Source: Periconia sp. R9002 (taxonomy: Eukaryota; Ascomycota; Dothideomycetes; Pleosporales; Periconiaceae). From it: a stretch of DNA of 64,000 bases. Below are positions 1 through 12,259 of the stretch, piece after piece. Below the pieces are notes generated by a model. The model worked only from the letters and a program-made list of their open reading frames with translations, was not told the DNA's origin and searched no databases. The stretch's first letter is position 1. The number at the start of each line of letters is the position of its first letter. The DNA lies in assembly GCA_023627715.1 (NCBI GenBank), contig JAMAHW010000078.1, positions 62,001 through 126,000 of the forward strand, written 5' to 3'. Both the position numbers and the translations under genes were made by a program.

Positions 1-111
1 TCTTGGTGGAACTGTGGTGATGCGCCCAACAACCAGTCCGCTCCGCCATCCGCCCCTCCGTCTACTGCATCGTCTAGAAAACGCAAAGCTCCCGCACACG
101 AGCCCAGATGA
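1..111 (+). CDS. 3' end of an unidentified gene
   Basis: The first frame is open from base 1 to a TGA at 109-111. It gives a 36-residue tail that is rich in Ser, Pro and Ala and ends in a basic SSRKRKA stretch that could be a nuclear localisation signal. The sharp compositional contrast with the following spacer suggests this is the C-terminus of a gene lying to the left. No domain can be named from this piece, and a chance open frame of this length is possible. Confidence 0.35.
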   Translation, partial: SWWNCGDAPNNQSAPPSAPPSTASSRKRKAPAHEPR

Positions 112-2683
112 ACCCCTGATCCAAGGCCTTGTAAGCAGTCTAAACTGAATCTGTTTCCGGTCCTCAGTTTTCGAACAACGGAACAAGTTAAGGGATCGAA
201 GTGGCATTTCTCTAAAGTTTCATCGGTAACATTTCACCTTTAGCGATTAGACACATCAAAGTCCTGCGCTTTGTCTTGGAGGAATTCTCGGATGTCAGAA
301 CCATCTTTCCCGAAATGTCGATCCTTTGGTCTAGGTCAGTTGCTTGACAAACGCATGGTCCAGGTTTATTCGCTCCCTGTTCCCAAATAGTCGGTGGATT
401 AATTTGTCTTACACAACCCTGTCTTGGATTTGCATACAGTGCGGGGATACCGGTATATGATTATATACCGGCTTCGATTGAAGAAGGTTCGGGCACCTTT
501 ATTCAATAGCTACCAGCCAGGCGCTCCGGTACGGCTCAGGTTAGAACAGATTATCCTTGCAGATGCACTTTCACCCAACAGTGTCGTGATCTTTGGGTTT
601 GGAACGTCATTCGTGTCTTCTGAATGCGTAGAATGAGTTACCGAAGCAACGTGACGGTTTAACGGTTGTGTGGACTTTGCTCAGTATAAACGAGGAATCA
701 ATGAGGGAAATATCCTTATGTTTGTTATCAGAGGACAATAGTCAAAGGAAGGTTTAGTGCGGATTTGCACTGCATCATATTGAGTCAGAATTTCATAGTC
801 AAGAGCCATGGAATAATTGTTATAGATCTGAGAAGTGGCAGGCTCGGGGTGCCGCTTTGTCGCTATGAATCATCTCAGTAGAGATCTGCAGACAAGATGC
901 GCATGAAACAAAGGAATAGATCTGCAGAAGACTTTAAGAAAAAACTTCTCATTTTCATCGTGCCGAGGAGGTTATTGAAACAATTTCAGATGTAAAAATA
1001 GCATTCGTAACAGTGTGCTCTAGCACGTCGCCGTATCACGATACCATAGTCACGACTCCTCTTCTAGTAGGTGGTGGAGCAATCAATGCCGTGCATCAGA
1101 TAGACTGCTGTAATCATACATATCTATTGTTACGGGAATGGCCCTCAGGCATCACGCATCACCAAACATGCTACAATGAATAAATTCTGAAATGTAATAT
1201 TCTTTTCGAGGAGAGAAAGACACACAAAACTCTCAAGTCGACGTTATTTAGATCGCAATTTGCACTCCTCTAAGTGCAATTTGAAGGCTGACAAATGAAG
1301 GGAAATATACCGTGATCGTGCAAAACTTACAGATGGAATCGCTCCTCGCATAAGCCCGATCATACGCCTTCCAAGGTTGTGTAATTTTTTCTCAACACCT
1401 CGCTTTGGAGTAACGAAGGCTGTGTAACTAACGTCTAAGAGGGATGGATAAACAATACTGCAGTAATAACCAGACCAGCTATCCCAGACAAAACAAAAAC
1501 CGATTTAACTAATCACAAAAAAGCCGTTCATAATCTTGGAAAGAACACAGGATATTACGTGAAAACTAACGTTTTTGAATGACGTGATCTCCACAGGTAC
1601 AATCACTAATTGCATATAAGTTTAACCAAGTTCCAATGAACACCCTTTAGTAAAGCTGAAGCGTTTTATTCGACAGGAAGACCTGTAAATGCTGTCATTT
1701 GTTTTGGAGCACCATTCAACTCCCCCACACATGAGCGATCGACAACCCCCCGGCTCCTCCAATGTCGTTGGGAACGCATATGTACTCCGCAATCAATTTT
1801 CCAAACTTGTCAATAGCTATCTTCTTTTCGGATGGGGTAGCGAGAAAGGGCTGATGTGACTGAGGAACCTGGAACCATCCAAACTACAAGACGACTGACT
1901 AGAACCCTTTCTAGGAATTCATTAGTGTTTATAGATTCAGGACGCCGGGAAGACAAGATTTCGCTACATATATATAGGTAGATTGTCAAGGCAGAATTGC
2001 CTGCGGGCCATGTCAGTCGCTTGGCCAAGAGACGATCTAAATTTCAATAAGGCTCGGTTTATGGCGCAACGAGAAAAATAACTTCTGAATTAAGAAAACT
2101 CCGTATATAAAGCATGGGTTAAGCATAATTTGAAAACAGCATCTCTGTTCTATCTGTAGCTTGTGAATCCAAATTAACGAAGCAGCGACAGCGGGAATTG
2201 CATTATGCGAGGGGAGAAATCAGTCATCGAGAGACGCAAGGTGATCAAATTGTGCCTACTAAAAATCATGTTGGCATATGCTTCCCTACAATGTGATGTT
2301 GGCTCTGCGATAATTTTTCTTACCCGTTCTCACATTCAACGAACGATGTCATGTGGGTGGTTGTTTACATCATTCTACATACAAAAGCCGCGACAGGGAT
2401 CAGCACATCTGCCGGTAGCCGACAGCTCTATCCAATCTATCTTCAACACCAAAGCTCCTGTCATACTATCTGCTTTCTTACAGCCGTAATAAAGCAGCTA
2501 AGGGCATGTAAGATCTACATGACCTCAATTACCGGGTGGGCCATAGAATTGCCAAGTGTGGGGAAACATGGCCTCGCATGACAAAATTTCCTTCGAGTTC
2601 CTCGCACATTCACAAACCCCTTCACTGAAACCTTCCAAGACGATGCGAAAGGACGAATTTGAGCATTTTTTCGAGCTGCGACG
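112..2683. other. intergenic, 2.6 kb
   Basis: AT-leaning spacer with only short open frames in all six frames, none with recognisable motifs or codon bias. I see no RNA gene or mobile element in it. Confidence 0.5.
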
Positions 2684-4272
2684 ATGAGTAAACTAATGCC
2701 AACAACACGACACGCAGGAACCATCCAACTTTTGACACATATTCTATTCACGATCCAGGCAAATGCTCTTTTCTCCACAGGCATCAGCCCCGCCATCCAG
2801 GATCCTGTTACCAACCCTCCTCCCAAAATATGTCCCATTGCTCAAGACGGTGCAACGTCCAACACTTTCCCATGGACAATAAACCCCACCTGTCTTCAAA
2901 CTGTCATTCCCGATGAAAAACAAGACCACGGCCACATTGGCACACACGAAACGTTTTGCGTCTACACCAACACCGAGTTTCACGCGAAACGTGGAATAAG
3001 TCTCGTTACGACCCCAGAAGTCGCCGCTGAACTCACTTACTCGACCTTCGAGCCGTATGAATCGCTATCTGCTGATCCAGCACCCTTTGTGCAGAAACAC
3101 GTTGAGGGGAAAGGGGAAGGTTTATTTGCGACTCGAGATGTCAGTGAGGGGAAAGGGGAAGGTTTATTTGCGACTCGAGATGTCAGTGAGGGAGAAGCGT
3201 TGATGTTGAAAAGCCCAGTCTTGTTTGTGCATAGGCATGTGTTGGGCACGCCGAGTCGACAGCGCCGGCATATTTTGCTACAAACTGCACTCAATCAATT
3301 GCCAGAGAAGACGAAGGAGTCTTTCATGGGCCTAAGTAGGCAAGGAGGTGATTATGCAGTTGAGGACATCATTAATGTTAATTCTGTAAGGGTGAAGGTG
3401 TGGGACGGAAGTAGTCATCTAGTGGTAATACCGGAAGCTTCAGTGAGTGCTGACATTGCCAACGCGATTCAAAACACATCTCCTCTGCTCCAAGCCAGGG
3501 ACACATGCTTCCAACATGCAATGTTGAAACAAGTACATATGGAAGAACTAACTTGACCACCTCAGAGAATCAACCACGCGTGTCGTCCGAACGCGCATTA
3601 TCGCTTCGACGACAGTACTCTCAATTTGGATGTCTCTGCCCTTACAAACATCAAATCCGGTGAAGAGTTAACCTTTAGTTGTAAGTCCATAACATTCCAT
3701 GAAAACCCTCTTCATGCAATTGATTTACTAAATAAAACCTACTAGATGGATTCTCCCACTTGCCACACGAACCCCGCCTACAAGCCTTACAAGCAACTTG
3801 GGGCTTCACCTGCACATGCCCACTCTGCACCGCCAATAGCACCACAAAAAACGCCTCCGACGCGCACTTGCAACAAATTTCGGAAATCAAGTCCATTTTG
3901 CCCACCTCACCGTCCTCCCTGCCGGAGCTTCTCGGCCTCCTTCCAGATCTCATTTCCCTCCTCGAGGCTGAAAATCTGATCAGAGACCTCCCCATGTACG
4001 AGGAGATTTTGGCGTATACGTGGAGTAGTTTTGGTATTGAAGAACGGGCAAAGATGTGGGCAGCACGCGCGGCGAAGCATTGGAGTGTTGTTGCTGGGAG
4101 AGATAGTTGGGAGGCGAAAAGGATGAGAGAGATGGAGGAGAATGTGAGGGGTCACGGGACGTGGTTGGGGTGGGATGGGGAAGATCCTTGGGAGGGTGTT
4201 GGGAAGGGGCATCCTTGGGAGAGGGATGATCATGACCATGACCACGACCACGACCAAGAGGATGGAGCGTAG
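2684..4272 (+). CDS. SET-domain protein (SMYD/SET5-like), possible lysine methyltransferase
   Basis: Spliced model 2684..3442, 3566..3680, 3746..4272 gives 466 residues. The introns (123 and 65 nt) are GT...AG and keep the frame. The N-terminal third has a hydrophobic start and a CVYT...GISLVTTPEVA stretch seen in fungal 'SET domain-containing protein 5' families. The SET core follows: GEGLFATRDVS, then RINHACRPNA (the NHxCxPN cofactor/knot motif), SGEELTFSYG, and a post-SET TCTCPLC. Known SET proteins transfer methyl groups from SAM to lysine; the substrate here is unknown. Two oddities: a perfect 42-bp in-frame duplication repeats the first SET motif, and the C-terminus ends in an alternating His-Asp tail. 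Position 2684 is an ATG, but a nearby downstream ATG is also possible. Confidence 0.8.
3104..3187 (+). repeat. perfect 42-bp tandem duplication inside the SET gene
   Basis: Two identical 42-bp units lie head to tail (3104-3145 and 3146-3187). Each encodes 14 residues including GEGLFATRDVS. The reading frame is kept, so the protein carries the first conserved SET strand twice. The absence of any mismatch suggests a recent event or an assembly artefact. Confidence 0.95.
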
Positions 4273-4428
4273 CGAGCGTGGCGCCCGTATGCTTGCTCAA
4301 TAGTTATTTTGTTGGTTGGTTCTTACAGCTTGTTTCTGATTCAGGCGTCTTTTGGGTTTTTCAAAACAGCAGCATGTTGTCGCAGAGGGAAACGAATAAA
4401 ATCATCAGAAAATGATAGTTGATGTTCC

Positions 4429-6000
4429 TTATAAAAGTGGTGTCGTACTACGGACTAGGGAACATGGACTATCACAAGCAGTCCACTCACTAGATGTCGT
4501 AAACATATCTTTTCCAGGTTGATCATAAACAAGGTCCACCCACAAGACCTCTTTTAATGAAGCCTTCAGCTGTTCCCAATCACTAATACCACACGCCTCG
4601 AAAGTAGTCTTCAACCACGGGATTACCCATTCACGGTTGTCCCATTCATGCGCCATTGACATAGCACCCACCATCAACAACCACATTATCTCTCTTGGCT
4701 CAATATCATCGACCGTTAAATAAAGCGCTATTAGTGAGTTGCGGTATTTGGAAGTAAAACGACGGTCTGGTAACTCCACTCTGTTCCAGTGCAGAAACAC
4801 TGGGCTGGAAAAGGCTATGAGACCTAGTCTAACAGCTTCATCCAAACTCCCTGGTATGAACTGTAGATAAACCAGGCGATACATAATGGACGTCATGGTT
4901 TGGAGGAACTGCTCTTCGGTAATGTGTGGTTTTATGTTGTGATATGCAGCGTTGATATGGGTGCTAAATTCGCACATTGCGACCCATATTGCGCGTAATT
5001 CCGGATGTATTTTTTCAAAAGCTTTCGGTGGAATATTTTGGCTCGTATGATCAGGAAATGACGGCAGTTCCCATAGAATGTTGTTCGGGGTCATCAAAAT
5101 GGGCATAGAGCCGCTGTCGATGGCGTGATACAAGTCACAACTGTTGAGAGCGAACAAGTTGTCAGCTAGCCACTCGCCAATATAGAGTCTCCAGAACCCA
5201 CCGTATCAATTCAATGCACAACCTCGTATTGTGAAGCAAAGTCTCGATCCCTCTCATGCTGACGAGTTGAAGTAATCCGTTGTTGTGCCGCTCCGATGTC
5301 TCAATATCCCCGCTTGTATATGCATGACCAAGCATAGTCAACACGAGCAGGATGGTGGCTTCGGAAAGCCTTATGTTATCATCTTCACTAGCAATCCTGG
5401 CTTGCAGCGTGCTGACTGCATCCGCGTAGCGTATGTGATCCTTCTGTAGCGCTTCTTTGCTTCTGGTTCTTCCCAGGAGGTTGTCGAAATATGATTGCAC
5501 AACCAGGCTGCTACAGTTTAACAGAGCGGGGTCAGTAAGAGTAGGCATGAGCCACGTGTTCTGCATCCCGACAGTATCAATTCTGATGCATTCGTGCAAT
5601 TGGTAAATGGCTCGAGCTGACATGGAGTGGACTATTCGAATCGCATTATTCAGCATGAAGAAACACTGCAAACGTTGAGGGGCCAATACCTACACGTCAA
5701 AAGATCCATAACAAGAGAAGGGTCAGCCGTATCGGGGAGGACGATGGTCGCTACCTCGGAACAGATAGGCCTTGGAATGTCGGATTTAGGCGCTGCAGTA
5801 GTGGCTATAGCCTTTTCGGATAACAATGTAGAGGACTCTATGTTTGTTTGTTCATCTGCAGGCTGGGACTTTCGAATCGCCTTCAGACCCTTGCCCCTGT
5901 TCTTCCCTCGCATGACATGGCGCCTGATGAACTTGCGCGTTTCTGCGTCTACATCTCGTTTACCTGTGGATACAATGAATGGTAGAGGCATTACTCGCAT
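4429..6000 (-). CDS. fungal-specific transcription factor-like protein without visible zinc finger
   Basis: Spliced model (minus strand) 6000..5694, 5631..5202, 5140..4429 gives 482 residues. The introns are 62 and 61 nt and both contain CTGAY-type branch points. The N-terminus (PFIVSTGKRDVDAETRKFIR then RHVMRGKNRGKGLK) matches the start of a large family of fungal regulators in which a short basic segment replaces the usual Zn2Cys6 cluster. The rest resembles the fungal_trans_2/DUF3468 helical domain, including an LCIELIR then DLYHAIDSGSMPI region that is rejoined exactly by intron 2. An ATG at 5991 is an alternative start. DNA binding is inferred only from family resemblance; the target is unknown. 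Confidence 0.7.
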
Positions 6001-6514
6001 TCTGTGGGAGGTTATTTGAAGAATGGTTGAAAAGTTCACGTTCTCACTCACTGTGTTGAAAGGGTGTCGGTGTTCGGTACTCGCCCCAATCAGCCCTCGT
6101 TTGGATAACTAGTTTCGGCTTCGGCTGTATCGCCCTCAGATGAATAGTTCGACGAGTGTGACAACGCTTTAGGTGCGCTATGTCCGAGATTCCACGGCTC
6201 TGGTCCGGAAGCTGATAGGTTATAGTTTCGATCAAATTGGTCACATAGTTTATCAAAGGGGACGCTGGGGCGTGGGTGAAGTTGTTGTGCACATGTAAGC
6301 AAATGCCAAGCACGATTATTGCCTCCTTATGGTTTAGCGCAGGGTCAGATGAGTGCGCCTTGGTTAGGTTGTTCGAGTTCTGATAAACAAAATATTTTCA
6401 ATCGGACGACTGCACGGAGAACGTGGGGAAGCATATATAAAATGGCTCTCCGTTGCTTGTTGGTTATGTCACCTCAGATACCCTCCACTCAATCCAAGAA
6501 GATACCCAAACAAC
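6001..6514. other. divergent promoter region, 0.5 kb
   Basis: Lies between the minus-strand regulator and the plus-strand SDR gene, so it probably drives both. Contains the TATA-like element noted separately. Short ORFs here look like noise. Confidence 0.5.
6434..6442 (+). promoter_or_regulatory. TATA-like box of the SDR gene
   Basis: TATATAAAA lies about 73 bp before the SDR start codon, a spacing usual for fungal promoters. Confidence 0.5.
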
Positions 6515-7614
6515 ATGCCATCCTCTAAAGAGCTGCCTCCGAACACTTCCCCATTTTTCCCCAACATTTACTTCAAGAACCAACTGTGCAAGAAGCCTGT
6601 ATGGCCTACGAAAGAAATCAGCCTTTCTGGTAAGGTGGCCGTCATCACCGGGGCAAATTCCGGCCTTGGTCTGGAGGCCGGGAGACAACTTCTTTCATTG
6701 GGACTCTCCCGTCTGATCATAAGCGTGCGCTCTACGACCAAAGGAGAAGAGGCCGCCCGCAAACTTCGAACCGAATATCCCAAGGCCATTCTCGATGTCT
6801 ATCAGGTCGACATGGCGTCTTATGACTCCATACAATCATTCACCGAAAAGTTGAAGCAACTGGACCGCTTGGATAACGTCATCTTAAACGCCGGTATCAT
6901 GGTCTCGAAATACTCAGCCGTACAGAGCACTGGCCACGAAGAAACGTTCCAAGTAAATTACCTTTCGACTGTACTGCTCTGCACCCTACTCCTCCCCATC
7001 CTCAAGGACAAAGCGGTGGGAGGACCGGGGAAAATCACACTTGTTTCCTCGGGGCTCGCCTACGCAGCACAATTCAACACCCGCAAGACAAGCCCCATCT
7101 TTCCGACGCTTGACCTCGCCAAGAATTTCAGTATGGACACATACAACGTTACGAAGGTGATGCTCATGATGTACGTCTACAAACTTATCGAATATGTCTC
7201 TGCGGACGATGTCGTGGTCAACCTCGTCGATCCGGGATATGTCAAAGGCACGAATTTGCAATCCGACAAGGGGTTCATTCTATCAGTATTCATGAAGGGA
7301 ATGGATGCAGCCACGGGGAGGACTGTTGATGTCGGAGCTTCCACGTACATCCATGCGGCTGTGATGCACGGCAAAGAATCGCATGGTTGTTATTTTATGA
7401 GTTGGGAAATCAGTCCGTAAGTTGCATTGTCCCACAGCCGTTCCGACCAAATAATTTTGCAATTCAAGAACTGACAAATTCTGAATCTAGGTTCGCCGCC
7501 ATGATGTACACGCCTGATGGCAAGAAAACTATAGAACAGGTCTGGAAGGAGACTGCACAAGAGTTGAGCTTTGCAAACTTTTCGGGGATAATTGAGGGAT
7601 TCAAGAAAGCCTAG
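6515..7614 (+). CDS. short-chain dehydrogenase/reductase
   Basis: Exons 6515..7416 and 7491..7614 give 341 residues; the 74-nt intron splits a Pro codon near the C-terminus. The Rossmann signature TGANSGLG (about residue 47) binds NAD(P)H. NAG follows about 80 residues later, then a catalytic VSSG serine and a YNVTK (YxxxK) pair, in classical SDR order. The sequence resembles the fungal retinol dehydrogenase/WW-domain oxidoreductase-like group, which often acts in secondary or lipid metabolism; the substrate cannot be told. No signal peptide, so probably cytosolic. The start ATG follows a TATA-like box and lies at the first in-frame Met. Confidence 0.9.
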
Positions 7615-8153
7615 AAATGTAGGGTTGGCGAAACCGGCATTGTTTCTTCACTGTTCTTCCCTATGCAACAAGGATTTCAATGGTATCTGCTGCCTATTTT
7701 CAATCACGCTTTCCTTATGTATCAATTATGATGTTAAATCCATTTACACAGATACTCTATAGTAATTTTACCAGAGGTTACAACAGTTCATCCATCGTTC
7801 ACTTGGTTGGAAGATCCCTCCTCTCGACATCATACCGTCGTAGTCCTGTGGTTTTGGTCTCGAAACTCCATGCATAATCAACAAATTCCCGAAACGGTTC
7901 GGAGTATTGTATTCCCGCACATGAACTGATGCACTCACAATGCAGCCCCATGTCATTCAAAATCTTTCCGAGGAACGAGAGAGGGCGTAGAAAGTGGGGA
8001 GATGGGGTCGTGGTTAGCCCCATTCGGTTAGACTAACCTTCCAGATGACAAATGTTTCCCTACAAAAATACCTACATTCGATCCGTACATAACTTTGAAC
8101 CATCTAACAGCATTGAACAAACCAAAAAGCCGAGCAAGCACCTCATTTTTGCC
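7615..8153. other. intergenic, 0.5 kb
   Basis: Terminator/promoter region between the SDR and GST genes. No supported gene. Confidence 0.5.
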
Positions 8154-9000
8154 ATGTCTCCTCAAGTCAGTTTATACGATCTTCCTAGCAAGCAGGGAAC
8201 AGCATGGTCGCTGAACCCTTGGAAAAGTGGGTCAATGACATCAATTGATGCTCTATAAAGCTACACGGGCAATCTTACTGACAAGTCGCAGCTCGAATGA
8301 TTCTCAACTACAAGGGCATTGACTACAAAACGGAATGGATTGAATATCCTGATCTGGCATCAACACTCAAGAGCTTGTACGTTATAATCCCTAATCCCCA
8401 CCCCCTACACTGCTGACTCACAACAGCGGCCTTCCACCAAACGACAAAAACGCGCCAGGATACTTCACAGACTACAGCAGTCCTGCCGTCAAATATGAAG
8501 ATGGAACGTACGAGATGGATTCGTGGCCGATTGCGCACTCCCTAGAACGCAGATACCCTGAACCCTCTCTCCACCTTGACGACCCCATTGTCGTCAAAGT
8601 CCGTGACGCAATTTCCAACTCGTTGATTGGCCCACTTGTACCCCACGTGATCCCAAAGGTGGTTTATTTACTTAACAAACCCTCTGCGGACTACTTCAAT
8701 GAAACCCGCGAGAAGATGTTCGGCAAGCCACTGTCCGCGGTTGAGCAGTCGGCAAATGAGGAACACTGGGAGAAAGCAAAGGCGGGAGCAAAAGAGGTGG
8801 GAGATTTGCTGCGCAAGCAGGAAGGACCCTTCTTCCTTGGTAACACGGTCTCGTACGCCGATTTCATCTTTGTGTCTATGTTGCACTTCCTGAAACGCGT
8901 GGATAAGGATGGTACGATCTTTGAGAGATATCTCGCTCTTGATCCGACGTTCCCTACGATTTACAATGCGTCAAAGCAGTGGCTAGAGAAGGAGGCGTAG
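8154..9000 (+). CDS. glutathione S-transferase-like protein
   Basis: Exons 8154..8226, 8292..8376 and 8427..9000 give 243 residues; the introns are 65 and 50 nt, and the second holds a TGCTGACT branch site. The N-terminal thioredoxin-like half reads LYDLPSKQGTAWSLNPWKTR then MILNYKGIDYKTEWIEYPDL, and Glu-Met-Asp-Ser marks the glutathione gamma-Glu site. The C-terminal helical half contains the GST_C pattern GPFFLGNTVSYADF. Fungal relatives are small cytosolic GSTs annotated as glutathione S-transferase or beta-etherase-like. The SDR lies upstream in the same orientation, but there is no other sign of a pathway link. Confidence 0.88.
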
Positions 9001-10651
9001 TCTCTTAATATCAATCAGTTTGTGTTGGGGGACTACTTAGCGTTCTGCGCGTAGGCTTGGCCACCTCTGTGCATTTGATTTTCGAGATAAAATAATAAGA
9101 ACCTCCTCATTCATGTACTGTCCCGCATACACCTTTGCATCTTTCCAAATAGATATGTCACAACTGTGCTTTAGCTGATATTTTGGTGCATTAAGGCAAA
9201 ATATATTGAGTGATTTTATACGAAATTGAAATTGAGGTATACCTGTTTATTCGGCATTGGGATTCTAAGTTTTTTGCACCAATGGTGACTAATAGATGTA
9301 CACGAGACTTTTTCTTCATGTTTCTTGTCACATACCAACAGCTAGATATGAACAAAATTTGAACTCTGAATGCTGCGTAGGCCCTAATGAGTGACTAAAC
9401 TGAAACATTATACACTAAGAACTACATATTTTCAATCAACTGACTCGCAGCACTGTTAAAACTTCATGCATGTTCGAGTAGGGGCAACGTTTTCGACCAT
9501 AGCATGTAAATCCAAGTAGGTTCCTTCTGGGTAAAAAGTGACGATGTTCGTAACTCCAGGGGAAACTACTTGTAACCATTTCTATTTAAAAAAAACCCGG
9601 GGTTAGGACCGGGAATAGGCTGTCTGAGCAAGGAAGAGTAGTGTGCTCATATGCGAAGTTAATCTAGCCAAGAAACATGTTCCCACTGTAGTGGATTGGA
9701 GATGCGTCTCGCAATGTGGGATGACCATGCAAGGAATTTATGAATCTCAAGGTTTGGTACCCACTCCATAGCGCCAAGTACGCATGCGCACAAACCAGGT
9801 TTGCGGATTAAATCCCAACATAATGTATTCGCATAAGTGAGAATGCTAGTGTGTTGTATGACATCTGTAAATGCCGGAAAGGCGAGCCGGAGCCAAAATG
9901 ATGTCAGCCACTACCAAGCCAAGTGGCTGGGCGCCACAGCCTACGGATCGAATACAACTTGGCATTACCCTACTTCTTCAATACCCAAGCAACTACATAT
10001 GTGGATGTTTCCCACGAAATTGTACTGGCGTCTATCTTAGTTGCTGCTATGAACGATCTTCACGAAAACAATCTGCAATGCTCAGCTTGTAGGCCAAGCA
10101 ACAGTCTATCTATGTTTTCCCTTCAACAAGCTTGGCCTGACACCTATTCTTTCGAGACTCTGACAAGTCCATTGCAAAGCACGCTTGACATGGATCCTGG
10201 CTATCCAAGATGGATTGCTAAGACATCGTTTCGCTCAAAATTTGCCTCGAAAACCAATTTCCCAATAGGAGACCATGACAAGCCGGATTCGCTCTCGTCC
10301 CCAGGCCTTGGACCCTTGATAAGAGCCATGGCTCAGCTTTGGGACGGACGAAAGGACGTTTAGTCTGCCTTCGCGCCATCCACTGGAATGTTCTCCACCC
10401 AGTTACCCCAGATTCGTTGAAGCGTTCTCGACACAACTACCCCAGAAATAACGGCCTCCGTGGCACAGGAGACTCCCAAGACGTAATTTTCCATGGCGCG
10501 TCTTGTCGCGCACGTGTATGGCCCGTATAGACTGTACCTGTCATGAGGTATAAGTTATGGACGCCCTGCCTGTATTGCTGATCATTTGATTTTTTCTATT
10601 CTCGACCATTCGCTATCCACTTTTTTTCAATATCGTATTCTCTCACGCATC
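9001..10651. other. intergenic, 1.65 kb
   Basis: No convincing gene. An open stretch at about 9923-10363 (GTG-initiated, no homologous motif, ordinary spacer composition) was considered and rejected. A T-rich tract precedes the next start codon. Confidence 0.5.
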
Positions 10652-12259
10652 ATGAAGAGCTCATCGGAAGAGGGGCGCATTCACTTCCAGGAGAAAGGCA
10701 CTGACACTCCACCACAAAACATCGAAAATGCTTACGACCCTGTGGTTCCTCGCACAGTTGATGCGGAGACAGAGAAGCGGCTTTTGAGGAAACTAGATCT
10801 GCGTCTAATTCCTATGATTTGCTGGATTTACTTGATGAACTTTATGGACCGAGGTGTGCACTGTTTTGTCTGGAATAGAAGCCCACAATACTGACGGATT
10901 TAGTCAACATTGGAAATGCTCGGTTGTACGATTTGGAGAAAGAACTCGGCATGACTGGCTCTGATTATAACCTTGCTGTTGCCGTTCTTTTCATTACGTA
11001 TTGTGTAAGTTGCTCTTAGTCGAGTAGCTTATGTCACTAATATAGAGAAGTTGTTCGAAACGCCCTCAAATATGATAATCAAGAAACTCAAACCAGCGCG
11101 TTATCTGGCTGGTCTGATGTTTTGTTGGGGATTAGTCGCGACATTCTCCGCATTCGTCAACAACCTCGCCGGTCTCATCGCCTGTCGCCTGCTACTCGGT
11201 GCCTTTGAAGCCGGCTTATTCCCCGGCATTCTCTTGTACCAAACTATCTTCTACAATAAACGCCAAATATCTTTGCGCAATGCATACTTTTATGCCACAT
11301 CTGCCGCCGCCGGTGCCATTGGAGGTCTTGTTGCTTATGGTATTGGCGAAATGGACAATGATGGTGCCGGTACCGCTGGTTGGCGAGCTTGGAGATGGAT
11401 CATCGTAATCAACGGTATACCCACCGTCCTCACTGCATTTGCAATCCCCTTTGTTCTCCCCAACAGCCCCGAAACGGCCTCCTTCCTCAGCGAGGAAGAT
11501 CGGATGAACCTTGTTATCATGCGGGAATCCGAGATTGGAGCTACCAAAAACGCCGCAGAACTACATAAAGAGGATGTCATGGATGGTGTGAAAGACTGGA
11601 AGATCTACGCTTGGTCTATTGCGCAATTCTGTGGTCACAGTGTCCTTTACAGTTTCAGTGTTTTCCTGCCAACAATCGTTAAAGGCATGAACAGTGAATG
11701 GGACAACGCTATGGTCCAAGTACTTACCATACCTATCTATGCTGTCGGCGCTGCAGTATACATCTCATGCGCTCTTATCAGCGACAGGATTCAGCAACGC
11801 GGCATTTTCTGTTTCGGAGGAGGAACCGTCATGATATTTGGTTATTGCTTGCTTATAGCAAACCAAAGCGTAGCAATGAGTTTCGCAGGATGCTTCCTTG
11901 TTGCGATCGGTTTATGGACGTCAACCGGAACGTCAATGGCATGGATCAACGTAAATAATCCTCGGTATGGAAAACGAGCGTATGCTGGTGGAATGTTGAT
12001 TACAATCGGGAACTCGGCCGGTGTGGCATCGCCGTTCCTTTTCTCGCCTGCCGACGCGCCCGCTTATCGTCCTGGATATGGTGCAACAATCGGCATGCTG
12101 GTACTCGCTCTAGGCCTTCACCTACTTATTTGGACTTGGCTGCGCAGAGCCAACGCGCGGAAGCTATCTGGTAAGGAAGATTGGAGGATCGAAGGCAAAA
12201 CTGCTGAGGAGGCTGCTGAGTTGGGCGAGGACAATCCGGCCTATCTGTACACTACTTAA
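10652..12259 (+). CDS. MFS carrier of the anion:cation symporter family (allantoate/nicotinate permease-like)
   Basis: Exons 10652..10853, 10904..11004 and 11051..12259 give 503 residues. The introns (50 and 46 nt) sit at the usual early positions of this family, around MNFMDRVNIGNARL and FITYCLFETPSN. After a hydrophilic N-terminus come about twelve hydrophobic segments. The RLLLGAFEAGLFPGI signature and the central WKIYAW...FCGHSVLYSFSVFLPTIV block are typical of Dal5/Tna1-like transporters. These move allantoate, nicotinate, pantothenate or similar organic anions with protons; the substrate here cannot be assigned. The second intron has a weak acceptor (GAGAAG), chosen because it alone restores the family sequence. 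Confidence 0.88.

Noticed and set aside
5670..5693. A 24-nt intron in the 4.4-6.0 kb regulator
   Set aside because: Too short to splice; the 62-nt intron with a CTGAAT branch point restores the family sequence.
9923..10363. 146-codon open frame on the plus strand
   Set aside because: It begins at GTG, has no recognisable motif or splice partner, and its composition matches the surrounding spacer.
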